Part shown: positions 10,974-20,477 of the stretch, piece by piece
Layout: each line of letters begins with the position of its first letter
How positions within the stretch are numbered: the stretch's first letter is position 1
Origin: Sinohyriopsis cumingii
Taxonomy: Eukaryota > Mollusca > Bivalvia > Unionida > Unionidae
NCBI GenBank assembly: GCA_028554795.2
Contig: CM068829.1
Coordinates: 131,022,016 to 131,086,015, forward strand
Direction: 5' to 3'
Length of the DNA: 64,000 bases
The notes under the pieces: generated by a model
What the model saw: the letters and a program-made list of their open reading frames with translations, nothing else
What the model was told of the DNA's origin: nothing
The model's database searches: none
Made by a program: the position numbers and the translations under genes

Positions 10974-12734
10974 TCATCGTTTTTTTGTCCTTTCGTTCAC
11001 GGGACACTGTCGCTGTCCCGGTTTATGTGCAATTCTTTTCACCTTATTAATGAGGGAAAATTTTCCATCTTTTGACTTTAAGAACTTTGCATTTTGCATG
11101 CATTTTGAGTCCACAAGAAAATTTTGGAAAAGTTTGTTTTTTTCTTCTTCAGACTTGCAACGCCAGACTGCATCATGAACACGGTAGATTTGTTCTTCAT
11201 TAGTCAGTTGATAATTTCCTGTGTCATGTAGAGAACTTCTATAATCCATAAAATGCAAGTCTGTAACGCCGTAAAGTTTGTGTATTAAATCTTTAGTATG
11301 TTTAGGCTTCCAGTCAACGGAAATTTTTAAAATATTGTTGATGGACTCTGCGTTGGTATTGGTCCAGTGTTTGTTTTCTTTGTTCTGTTGATTTGGTTCA
11401 AACACAAATTTTCGAAGTCTTGGTTTTACATTCTTGACGTAGTATTGTTCGAAGCTGTCAAACTTTTCTTTTATTAATTGCTCAAGTTTTTCAGAACGGT
11501 TTTCAAACTCGATGGTAGTATTGGCGTCCACGATAACCTTCGCTACCAGACAGAGACCTCATGACTGTATCACGCTCTACCTTGTCAATTCCTACCTTGT
11601 TTTGTAGATAAAACTTAATATTGTCTTTTAGATGTTTTGTGCACAAATATCATCTAGCAGAAGGAAACACGTGTTCGATAGCCTTGGTCAGAGCTTTCTC
11701 GTCGTCCATGCCTAATTCCATATTCTCTGATATTCGCATTTCTATATTTTCCACATTATTATCAAGTTCTGTTGCCACGTGTTCCAGGAATGATTTGTAC
11801 GTTTTATATGACGCGTCTTTGTGCAGTAGAGGACCAAGAAATATAGGATGGTCATTTGTATTTTTCCTCACAACTCTCTGATTTTTGTACACCAACAATG
11901 TCACAAAAAAGTTTCCAAGGCCGAATCTTCAGTCAATGCCAGTCGGTTGGTTCTTTGTGTTTATTAAGAAGTGTTTCAGATCCTTTATTTGTTCTTTTGT
12001 GTAGCAGATAATTGATGGCACTTGTAATTTGTTGTGTATCACAGTTTGTATGTAAGAGTGTTCATTTAACATTCCCAACACATCTAAAATCTCATCAGCT
12101 ACATTGGTGCTTCTTGCGCAGTTGCTCTTTTCTCTTTTTCTGGCATTATACTTCTGGTTTCGTATCACTCTGAAGTCACGTGCACAATTCATGGAGTCAT
12201 CTTTTTTCAAGTAACGAAATAAATCTCTCAGTTGCTGTTTGTTCAAATTTTCGTTCAATTTTCTATTGTTTTGGGGTTTGTTCTTGTGAATGTTTGTCCA
12301 CAATGCGCATTCCCATGCGATTGTGAAGTTAATGGTTGAATTACTTGGTATTCGAACAGCGCAACATTGCTCAAGGTTTGATCAACTTTATTTACAAAGT
12401 ATGAGACCCTTTTCTTAAAATTTTGATCTCTCTTGAGAGTAGCATAGTACCGGCTTAAAATGACAATGCTATCCTCAGCAGGTTGTGGTTCAAGAGGTTC
12501 CCAGTATACCTGAACTTTGCATGTTTTCTTAAGACAGTACTTTTGATTTTTGTGCTCAACATTTATCAAGTGTCCATTTTTAATCACAAATATTGATTTA
12601 ACTGTGTTTCCCATTGCAGTATCCCATACTCCACAATCGTCGTAAAATTTGCATTTTTTCTTTGATTCCAATCGAGTTAAATTCATCGAGTTATCCACTA
12701 ACAGAAAACAATTAGACTTATTACCTGGTGGCAC
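10974..12734 (-). pseudogene. MULE transposase domain
   Basis: Reading right to left, the upstream module is CKFYDDCGVWDTAMGN, then a basic SHGN-type linker. The core has a catalytic Asp in NQPTGID just before an in-frame TGA (11926-11928), followed by GLGNFFVTLLVYKNQ. The second Asp is in ELGMDDEKALTKAI with HVFPSAR, the zinc-like CTKHLKDN segment follows, and the Glu is in NTNAESINNILK. So the DDE triad is present. The tail is rich in Lys and Arg. Breaks are a frameshift near 12280-12300, TGA at 11926, TGA near 11647 and a frameshift near 11540. The two TGA codons can be explained by CGA-to-TGA CpG decay. It would cut and paste the element. Confidence 0.8.
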
Positions 12735-12755
12735 CTCACTGTGTACGTATTCTTT

Positions 12756-13103
12756 TTAAGTGATCAGTTTGTATGATTCTTGACTAGAGTGCCACTGTCC
12801 TGATGTTAATTGTTTCATATTTATAGGAACTGGGAAAGAGGCAGGTTTAGCATCATTTTCAACTTTCTCATCAGTGTTGTCACTGTTTTTTTCAGTTGAC
12901 ATAACAGAGTCATCATTGGTGATTGATTGATCGCTCAGCTGATCTACAATGTAATCTTTTTCTATTGAGAAACCGTGTATTGTCTCCGATAATGCCTTTG
13001 ATGATGCTGACTTCTCAGTTCTGGTAATTTTAACATCCTTCTCCATGTTGTCCATGACTTCCAAAGAAAATTTCTGCTTATTGCTTACTATTGGTGTACT
13101 CAT
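12756..13103 (-). pseudogene. Linker region of the MULE protein
   Basis: A polar, Ser/Thr/Asp-rich frame of 115 residues connecting the OTU part to the transposase. It is in the same frame as the downstream transposase segment and separated from it only by a TAA at 12756-12758. A frameshift near 13105-13140 separates it from the OTU part. No domain is visible, as is usual for this linker. Confidence 0.65.
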
Positions 13104-14026
13104 TTCTGATGGCTGAAATTGTTCGTTGTTGCATGACTGCCAATATTCTTTAGAACCAGGACAAAATGATTGCTAGTCCAGATGTTACCACATTTTGGAC
13201 CAATTTTGCTCCATAATATGGTAAGCTGTGCATTGTTTATGATATCTTCTGTAGAAAACAATTTAGTCAACACTTCATGAGTTTTGTCCAGTGGACCATT
13301 CATTCTAGGATACAGAGTCTGAATTGGTAAACCTACTACAGCAGAAAGGGCCATTATAGTCTATATTGATGAATATCCACCATCTGTGCAGCATGAAATG
13401 AGGGATTCCTCATAGGAGGGAGAATAGTCCATTAAGTGGTCGAAGTCAGATCGTGACTTGTAAGTTTCAGCATTTTGTGACATTTCAGTCGATGTGCGCA
13501 ACCTCAGTTCTGACGCCAAAACTTCACTACCCATCAACGCAATTGAAACAGAGTTGAAAAGGCAGTTGCCATAGCCAGTAGATAGCGAAGGTACACCAAA
13601 AGAAGACAAACCACACTTGTTCATGATTTCTTGCGTGTTTCGATCTATTTCCACAAAATCGGACGGGATGATCTGTTTTCCATACAACTGAAAGGACTCC
13701 AGGAACTGTCCCTCTCTTGTTGCTGTGAAGCAGAGACTGTCAACACCGTAACACAACATCTGTGCTAAGCGGCATAATCCTTCATTGTAGTTGTTAGTTG
13801 AAGTCCCCATCTCTAACGTGAAGCAGTTGTTGCATACATATGGTACTTCATTGTTTTCATAAAAGATATTCATTTTTTCTGCAGATAACTGCTCACATTT
13901 GGAATGATTCCATTGTTTGCAAGAGTCGCAAAGTATGCAGTCAGATGTACAATTTAAATGACATGAACCACAGGGCCAAAATGCTGCTCTTTTTGTAGCG
14001 ATAATATTGCGCTTTTTCGAAGCCAT
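13104..14026 (-). pseudogene. PHD finger plus OTU-like cysteine protease part of the MULE protein
   Basis: It starts at MASKKRNIIATK. Residues 18-60 hold a PHD-type zinc finger (WPCGSCHLNC, CILCDSCKQWNHSKC, YVCNNC). An OTU-like domain begins at residue 147 or so with STGYGNCLFNSVSIAL, where the catalytic Cys is kept but the usual preceding Asp is Tyr. The matching His region is NIWTSNHFVLVL near the end. An in-frame TAG at 13358-13360 interrupts it after DGGYSSI. Many animal MULE proteins with this architecture exist; the OTU part is thought to be a deubiquitinase-like cargo domain. Its role in transposition is unknown. Confidence 0.8.
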
Positions 14027-14637
14027 TTTAGATTTCGAATTCTAGATTGAACTGATAAATATTTTAGTATATGAACCGACAAGCAGATCACATATGAACT
14101 GCAATAAAATTAATGACGTTTATATACACACCAGGTAAAGACATGTCTATAATGAATGTATTTGAGCTAAGTAAACACTTATACGCGCAAGCAAAACAAA
14201 CAAAAGAAAAACCTTTTAAACTGATTAATTAATTGTGCGGCTCATTAATCAAGTGGATTAATGCCAGGATATCGTCCATTATGTCCCATTACGGCATCCT
14301 TTTTGGTTCCCCTTAATACATTAATTGGCTTAAGCTCCACACGCGAGTATTCAATAACACTGTAGCCATTAAGAAGATTAAAATCACGAGCCTTACAATT
14401 TGCCAAACAAATCACCTTTGATTTGCTATACATCTTTAATTTTGATACTGATTAATGTAGTCAAAGAAAGGCACACTTTTCGGTTCTCCTTTAATTAGTT
14501 ATTTAATTGGCATAGGTTTTGTGAACACAATAAAATAATTAAAAGATTATAAATGTAGCGCCCTTCAGATCTAATTATTAAGCGGACCCCTGTTTGTCAG
14601 AGAAAAAGATTTTTTTGAAACAAAAATTTGTAACCGA
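14027..14637. other. MULE 5' region without a recognised gene
   Basis: About 600 bp between the transposase start and the right TIR. A 62-residue minus-strand frame at 14245-14433 (starting MYSKSKVICLANCK) is unlike anything I recognise and may be chance. Promoter elements cannot be assigned. Confidence 0.4.
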
Positions 14638-14721
14638 TTTATTTTATTTTTTTAATTGTATAAATGTATACTGGTTAGGTGAGAGTGTTTAGGGAGAGTC
14701 TTGGGGTGATTAGTCACACCC
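14638..14721 (-). repeat. Right TIR of the MULE
   Basis: Inverted relative to 9983-10117. The outermost 24 bp match at 20 positions, and the inner tacatttatacaattaaaaa block is identical. Confidence 0.85.
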
Positions 14722-14756
14722 ATCTTAATCGAGGATAATCTCTCAAACTCATCCAT
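14722..14756 (-). pseudogene. First codons of the MULE-split Polinton gene plus the right 19-bp duplication
   Basis: A Met at 14756 opens MDEFERLSS and reads through the right copy of the 19-bp repeat (14722-14740). Counting only one copy of that repeat, the frame continues at 9963 into the 9433-9963 gene. This shows the MULE landed 12 codons or fewer after the start. Confidence 0.7.
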
Positions 14757-14837
14757 ATTATGATTAAGACAAATTATATTTAAATTGAAATATTATATAT
14801 ATATAATGATGCAAATGGTATATGATAGGTTCTACAA

Positions 14838-15096
14838 ATCCCTGTTGTTGTTGTTATAGGTTTTAATGCCATTTTTCAGCACAAGATAGGCTATACATGG
14901 CGGCCATTATTAATGGTGGAGGAAGAACCCTGGAAATCCCGGAAAGAACCACCGACCTACAAGAAGCTACGGGCAAGCTTTCTCACATATCCACATTGGC
15001 CGAGCCCAAGACTTGAACCCACGCAGACAGAGGTGAGATGGCAGTGATCCATGATGGAGAGCGCTTTAGACCACTTGGCCACTCGGGGCCCGACAA
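14838..15096 (-). mobile_element. tRNA-derived SINE (second family)
   Basis: On the minus strand the head reads cgagtggccaagtggtctaa (A box) and tgggttcaagtct (B box), as in class II tRNAs. A body containing ccattaataatggccgcc and a tail near tataacaacaacaacaggg follow. It is inserted in the Polinton downstream of the MULE. No target duplication was resolved. Confidence 0.8.
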
Positions 15097-15365
15097 CTCC
15101 CTGTAACAGTGCCTGCGTAAATGAATTCTGTGGACTTAAAAAGTGTATGGAGAGGGAGTTTAGGACCTAAACCGTGGATGAAATATGGTGTTGGGGTTAG
15201 ACGAAAAACGCAGTTGTGTGTGCAATTTGGTGGTAACAAATACAGAGAGCTGGAAGGATATGATGATAAGCAACACTGATTATAATGACATGTTCATATA
15301 AAGTTCTGAAGATTATCTTGCTAGATTTTCCAAAATTATTTAGACAAATAATATTATTATATAAA
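15097..15365. other. Polinton sequence without a recognised gene
   Basis: It leads up to the HNH gene. No domain or signal was identified. Confidence 0.4.
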
Positions 15366-15858
15366 ATGGAGCAAAAAGAATTTGTAAAACATCCTATCAT
15401 CAAGAATTATCAGGCTTCTCGTGATGATGTAATCAGGAATTGTAGACTTAAAAAAAAAACAGTTCGTAATGTCATTAATACTCATTATCTCATGTTCAGT
15501 ACTAAGGGGAATAAACATTATTTCAGTGATAAATTTATCTTTTTATGGATTAATCGAGAAGGGTCTTGTGGTCGATCATATTAATGGTCCAAAATTCGAT
15601 AATTCCTAGGGTAATTTACGAGCCATTACACAAAGTCAGAACAGCACATTTGGAAAAACCGGTAAACATTCAAACGTTGCAAAAATTACAAAGTATGTCA
15701 ATACAGAAAATGGCGAAGAAATAATATTTCAATCATTAGATGAAGCTGGTAAATATTTTGATATTAACTCATGTTCGGTAAAACATGTCGCAGATAATAT
15801 TACCAGATCAGCTTTTTCGAAGAAATATAAACAAAAATTAATATTTTATTATTGTTGA
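15366..15858 (+). pseudogene. HNH homing-type endonuclease with NUMOD motif, broken
   Basis: The frame starting MEQKEFVKHPIIKNYQASRD has the opening of NUMOD4-HNH proteins. After a frameshift near 15555-15565 the text VVDHINGPKFDNS, a TAG stop, then NLRAITQSQNS gives the HNH core (DH, N, and N spaced as in phage and virus HNH enzymes). The C-terminal IIFQSLDEAGKYFDINSCSV matches a NUMOD1-type DNA-binding helix. Total length about 164 codons. Such nucleases cut DNA sites and spread selfishly in phage and large virus genomes. Its presence inside a Polinton-like element is unusual. One frameshift and one nonsense codon inactivate it. Confidence 0.8.
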
Positions 15859-16334
15859 AGGGAGACAACTGTCAAGCTAAGCTCTCTCCGATAGAGTAAT
15901 TAATTAGTTATCTCGCTTGTTGCTGCATAGTTGACCACGTTATTATTTTGTCATCGTAACTAATTATATACAAATACACAATAATTTAACCATCTGTTTG
16001 ATAATTAGTATCAGTGAAGTAATATAATTTTGTAATAGTTCAAATTAGTGAAAGGATATTTACATCTTTTAATTTCGTCTCCCTTGCCAAAGTCAAAGCA
16101 GAAAATCAATTGCCCGCTTTTTAATACAGTAGTTATTTTTAGATCTCTCTGTTATACAGAAATACATGTATTTTGAACCTGACCTAGTCAAAAACAGAAA
16201 TATATACAATATGCGATTATTTTAGTAGGATGTGTTCTGGAAAATGGAAAATAAATCCACGCCGTGGTTTTTATAATGATTATTTGTAGGAATCCAGCAT
16301 AGGTAACTTTATAATAATTTCTGAAACATATCTC
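15859..16334. other. Polinton spacer, nothing recognised
   Basis: AT-rich sequence between the HNH gene and a SINE-like insertion. No coherent frame on either strand. Confidence 0.4.
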
Positions 16335-16690
16335 AGTAAGGTTGGAACATAGTGCAGTGGTAGCGTGGTTGATTATCATACTCGACGTTTGGCGTTCCTA
16401 TCCCGTGACTGACAAACTGTTGATGGTGGTGATATTTTACGATTTTTTTATGAGGCTCCAGCCCCAAGGGATTTCAAGTACACCTCCTCACCACGTCAAA
16501 CAACGTGGTAAGTGCATTTTGCACTCTGCATGGGGTTTGATATTGGGTGGGTATGTGTGCATGAAATTCAAAATCCTAGACAACCCTCTGAAATCTCTAA
16601 AATTTCAATTTGCCAGGGGCTGTCTATGCAGTTGAAACCATGAAAAATAAACCGTAGGGTGATGTGATCTCAATCTCACTGAAGGGTACC
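16335..16690 (+). mobile_element. SINE-like insertion (tRNA-like head)
   Basis: The stretch starts with a tRNA-like A box (tagtgcagtggtagcgtgg) and a degenerate B box (gcgttcctatcccgtgac). A body with ccacgtcaaacaacgtggta follows. The open frame across it is a by-product. Boundaries are approximate and the family was not recognised. Confidence 0.45.
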
Positions 16691-16789
16691 CCACATAAAA
16701 CATTCAGAAAGAATGTCAGCCAAAAAGAAAAGCCTCGTGGGGTGCCAAGAAGACCATAAGAAAGGTCTCACAAAAGAACCCTATGGAAA

Positions 16790-17154
16790 AATACAAAGGC
16801 AAATATGAAGGAACCGCTCATCATGCTACGGTTTATTTTTTGTTAAAAATACACACACACATATATAATATTAGTGTTGTTATTTCTGCAATTAAAAGTT
16901 TAAAACTTGATCCTGAAAAAATTGTTTGTGATTTTGAATCATTACAAACATGCAAATTCGAGGATAGATATACTATAATAAATTATACACTACCAGCAGA
17001 GTATAGAATCATTAAGCTCATCCAGCAGTCAAAAAATTCATATCTCTCTCACACGATTGAAAAATATAGATCAGAATTAAACCTTGAACAACATCACCGA
17101 GTCTGTCTCCATAGATTGCTTTGTACGTTGGTAATTTCAAATTTCTTCTTCTGA
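16790..17154 (+). pseudogene. Possible FLYWCH-type MULE transposase fragment
   Basis: The plus-strand frame reads HATVYFLLKI, then LKLDPEKIVCDFESLQTC, then AEYRIIKLIQQ and LSHTIEKYRSEL. Spacing and wording resemble the segment around the second catalytic Asp of FLYWCH-associated MULE transposases (VYALL-K ... P-I--DFE-A). No further part of the protein is found and the match is short. If real it is a third transposon remnant inside the Polinton. Confidence 0.3.
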
Positions 17155-17159
17155 CTATT

Positions 17160-18897
17160 ACAGGTCCACATTGAGCATTATGTATAATCATTTATAGTAA
17201 TAATCAACCCACTGATCTAATTATTCTCAATCACTGTAATAATCATCAGCAGTTTCATTAATGAGAGATTGATAAACATTAATATCCATGAAACCGCCTG
17301 TAAATAATCTTCGACAAATATCAGATATTTCATTAATGATTTCTGGTGAATTATTTCCAGCACGGATTCCTCCAATCAGAATTTCTAATCATTCAAGATC
17401 AGAAAGAACATTGTTAGGACAAGTAATAAGATCAATTCCTTGAGTAACAAAACCACTTCCGGTAGCACTAGGAGGTGTGCCAGAATTTCTTTGTCTTACA
17501 TCCTTTTTCAATTGATTAAAATTTGTAATGTCATCTTCAGCAAGTTTATTAGTGTATATGGAATATACATCTCTAACCCAATTATCTTTTGTTTTTCAAG
17601 ATCCAACATATTTAGGTTTTGCATATTTTTCTGTTTGATTGTATCCCTGTTTGGCAATATCTACTGCATCTATGTATTCTGATTTTATGATATTGTCTAA
17701 ACCACTAGTTGTACTTTTATTCTTAATATCAATTAGAAGAAATTGTTATTTAGGAGATTGGAGATTGTAGTTTAAAAGATTGTGGTTTAAAAGATTGTAA
17801 TTGAGATTGTTTTTGAACTTCGTGTGTTTTACAAATTTGTGGCTCAGGTTGAGAAATTTGTGGCTCAGGAATTTTTTGTTTTTGTGGCTCAGGTTGATGG
17901 ATTTGTGGTTTAGGTTGAGATTGTTAATTTACATAAATCTGCATAAAAATTATTTACTTTTTTAATATAATTTCTATATTTTGGATCATCATTTCTATAC
18001 AATATACCCATTACAAAATTTTTATCAACATTTACGCTAACATATTCAGGTTTTAAAAGTTAAAACTTTCGAAGAAAACATAATGCTGCAGTACTAGGTA
18101 ATTTTACCTTTGTAACAGTTTCTTTATTAATAAGTTCTTCAATAACACCTTCTCTAAATTTATTAGTGTGTGTGTGTGTGTGATTTTGATTTTTAATGTA
18201 GCTTTAAAAATATTTCAGTCATATCACTATGATGTCTGCAGTGTGACAGTTTATAGTGATGTCTAGCACTGGGGCATCATGCCGCAGACATGTAGCATGA
18301 TGTCCCACCCAGTCACATTATCCGACACCAGGCTGACCTGTCCTCACACTAACCTCTTAATGCTGAGTGCCAAGCAAGGCAGCTGTTAGTACCATTTTTC
18401 TAAGTCTTTGGTATGACTTGGCCGGGGATCGAACCCACGACCTCCTGCATCCAAGGCAGATGCTCTAACTACTAGGCCGCCTGGAGCAGTCATTAATCAA
18501 TGCAATATTTTCTTTTCTTACCTTAGGTTTCGGTGTAAGATCTTTTTTTCCCACCAATACCTTCAAGTATTTTTTCTTCACTACCAGGAGGTTGAGCAGC
18601 AGCTGTTTCAGTTGGAAGATCTCTTAAATCGTTTTTGTTTGTTTAGTTCTTCTTGCTATCTCTTCAGTTTGCTCAGCCATTTGTTTTGACATGGGAAGAA
18701 GACCTTCAATAGCTTCTGCAACTCTTTCAGTACGGTAACTTTTGTAACAGGTTAAATATTTGTTCTGTACCTTCTGCAGATTCAGCTTGTGCTTCTTGAC
18801 ATTCTTGAAGTTTTTGTTTAACAGCATCACGAAGAGGAAGATATCTTCTAATTGCTTCTAATCTTTCTCTAGTTAATCTACTAGTGTAAGATTCCAT
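17160..18897 (-). pseudogene. Long Polinton structural-looking protein, broken
   Basis: It begins at MESYTSRLTRERLEAIRR, three bases inside the right TIR boundary. The N-terminal third is a predicted coiled coil (Glu/Gln/Lys-rich, frameshifted near 18765). A SINE interrupts it at 18185-18495. After that come ALCFLRKF and NFVMGILYRNDDPKYRN, a Pro-Gln repeat (QPEPQ, PQIHQ, PQISQ) around 17770-17910, and a C-terminal domain with SEYIDAVDIAKQGY and RRLFTGGFMDINV. In-frame TGA codons at 17596-17598, 17389-17391 and 17227-17229 fall where Trp would fit. No family was recognised. Position and composition suggest a virion or scaffold protein. Confidence 0.6.
18185..18495 (-). mobile_element. tRNA-derived SINE, better preserved copy
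   Basis: On the minus strand, aggcggcctagtagttagag (A box) and tgggttcgatcccc (B box) are clear. The same central block follows as in the copy at 899-1195. It interrupts the long Polinton gene, so it is younger than the Polinton insertion or at least than that gene. A CA/TG microsatellite lies at its 3' side (18169-18182). Confidence 0.85.
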
Positions 18898-18900
18898 TAT

Positions 18901-19172
18901 TGATATAATAATGATTTAATTACTCACACATTACAGCAGCAGAGAGGTTGCATCCACAAATGAGTGTCACCGTGGCTAAAGAAAAACATTATACAAATTT
19001 TGAAAAACACAAACAACAAAGTAACAAAATAAACTAACCTAATTAGAGAAACCCTCTGTTTTTAGTTAGAGGATTCGGTTTGACGTTATTTACCTCTTAA
19101 TTTCATTTTCGTAAAAAGCTTTATTTTTCAAAATTGGACCTTCCAGCAAGTGGTCTGTTCACCCTCTCTACT
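18901..19172 (-). repeat. Right terminal inverted repeat of the Polinton-like element
   Basis: Partner of 5526-5802. The outermost 20 bp are identical in inverted orientation. Confidence 0.85.
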
Positions 19173-19689
19173 GCTAATATACAGCATCCATATTCTATCA
19201 CTGCATCAACCTTGTGCAATGATACAAATGTGAACAGGTAAAAAAATGAAATTCACTCTTAACCATAACATTAATTAAGATGGAAAAAAAATAATGAAAT
19301 AGTTCTCATTTCAGTTTTGAATGAGAATTAATTGCCCTTTAGAAATAATAATGTGAATGGAGAAAAAATAACAATTCATCAGTGGCTTTTATGACTTGAA
19401 ATTGGACAAGGTAGATAGGTTGGTCTGTTTTGGGGACATTGAACTTCAAGTGCTGCTCTTGTTTGTACTTAAATGTGTTGCACTTAATGTTAATCTTGAT
19501 TAATGATAAAGAATATCCAAGTGATATTGTTAATGTGGATGATTTCACTTCCTTGTGTACAGCTGAAGCTCAAACTATTCCATGAGTCAGGATAAAGTCA
19601 CATATGAGATAAGATTGAGATATCCTGTTCCTGTGTTCTGCACTAAAAGTCATAGTCATACACATATAGGAATATCAGAAAGTCATATC

Positions 19690-20060
19690 TCTTATGAGCT
19701 GTTTCCTTTTTATTATACTTGAAATATTAATTATATCATCAACATTTTGGATGAATTGTATAATGAATGAGATCCATGCTTACTAATTATGTAATTTTAC
19801 ATTAGACTGGCTGAACTTGTTACTACTCTATAAGCCATGTTTGTGATCTGCTTTTGATTAAACTTGAATATATGCTTGAATCATCTGGATCTTAATGTAT
19901 TGCAGTAATGAAATAATTCAGATGCATATTAATGTGGCATTCTTGCATCTGATTAATTAGGCTTCTTGTCATTCTTGAAGATATATTTTGGATCTTTAGG
20001 GTTTATTATAATCAACATAGTGGATGACTAATTATGAACAAGAAACTGAAGCTGTATATA
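19690..20060 (+). repeat. Dispersed degenerate repeat, locus 1
   Basis: It shares phrases with 42000-42260 and 53745-54600: catgcatattaatg-like, catctgattggctgaac-like, ttgttaccactctagaagcc-like, then a gatcagatttt and aacttgatat-like stretch. Non-coding. The rest of 19173-20375 has no gene I can support. Confidence 0.55.
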
Positions 20061-20375
20061 AATTGTTTTAATATTTTTAAATTTTATTTTTATCAGAATA
20101 TTCTAAAAGTTTATGAAATAATTTACATAGCATGTTCTTTTTTACTACTATATAAGCCTTCGTAGTGAAATGGTCAACTGTGAAAGTTATGTAAACCGTG
20201 TGAGTGATATAAGGCCCACTTGGACCTCTTGTTTATGATAAAAATGAAGTCTTTTGCCATCAAGGTAAGTTTTTTTTATTTAAAAAGACATTTATTAAAC
20301 ATCTAGTGAAAATATATTAATATATACCATTGTTATTGTTGTGATCATGACTTTAAATAATTTTAATATTTGCAG

Positions 20376-20477
20376 GCCTATGCACTTTTGAATATTGTCC
20401 CTCCTTCAAGAGATCTGAGCAAAGAAAGTGTGATTTCTCAGTCCTTTGTCAAAGCAGGAGGCCAAGAACTTGTACAG
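20376..20477 (+). CDS. PARP14-like macrodomain protein, exon b
   Basis: Flanked by ...atatttgcag and CAG|gtttgt, 102 bp, phase 0 on both sides, 34 residues. LLNIVPPSRDLSKESV is the ADP-ribose-contacting loop region: the conserved Asn is kept, while the Gly-rich stretch is replaced by LSKES. SFVKAGGQELVQ matches the helix that follows. This loop style resembles the later macrodomains of PARP14, which bind but do not hydrolyse ADP-ribose. Confidence 0.8.

Larger units (their letters stand above)
9983..14721 (-). mobile_element. MULE (Mutator-like) transposon encoding a PHD-OTU-transposase protein
   Basis: The ends are inverted: the left reads cggtccgactaaacacccca and the right, reverse-complemented, gggtgtgactaatcacccca. 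Similarity resumes further in, at tacatttatacaattaaaaa, giving TIRs of about 85-135 bp. The left TIR is longer because a unit like ccccaagacaccccaagact is repeated in it. The 4.74-kb element encodes one long minus-strand protein (14026 to 10974), now broken. It sits inside a Polinton gene and is flanked by an exact 19-bp duplication, longer than the 8-11 bp usual for MULEs. Confidence 0.85.
5526..19172. mobile_element. Polinton/Maverick-like element with nested insertions
   Basis: Both ends begin AGTAGAGAGGGTGAACAGAC in inverted orientation, and similarity continues inward for about 275 bp (5526-5802 against 18901-19172). A terminal AG and TIRs of a few hundred bp are typical of Polintons. 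Encoded functions are a packaging ATPase, a PLA2-domain capsid-type protein, a retroviral-like integrase, an SF1 helicase, an HNH endonuclease and a long structural-looking protein. After removal of the nested MULE (9983-14721) the element is about 8.9 kb, short for a Polinton, and no PolB or double jelly-roll capsid gene is visible. No clear 6-bp target duplication was found. Several genes carry stops and frameshifts, so the copy is dead. Confidence 0.85.

Noticed and set aside
11621-11881. Plus-strand 86-codon frame inside the MULE
   Set aside because: Antisense to the transposase core, which has DDE motifs on the minus strand.
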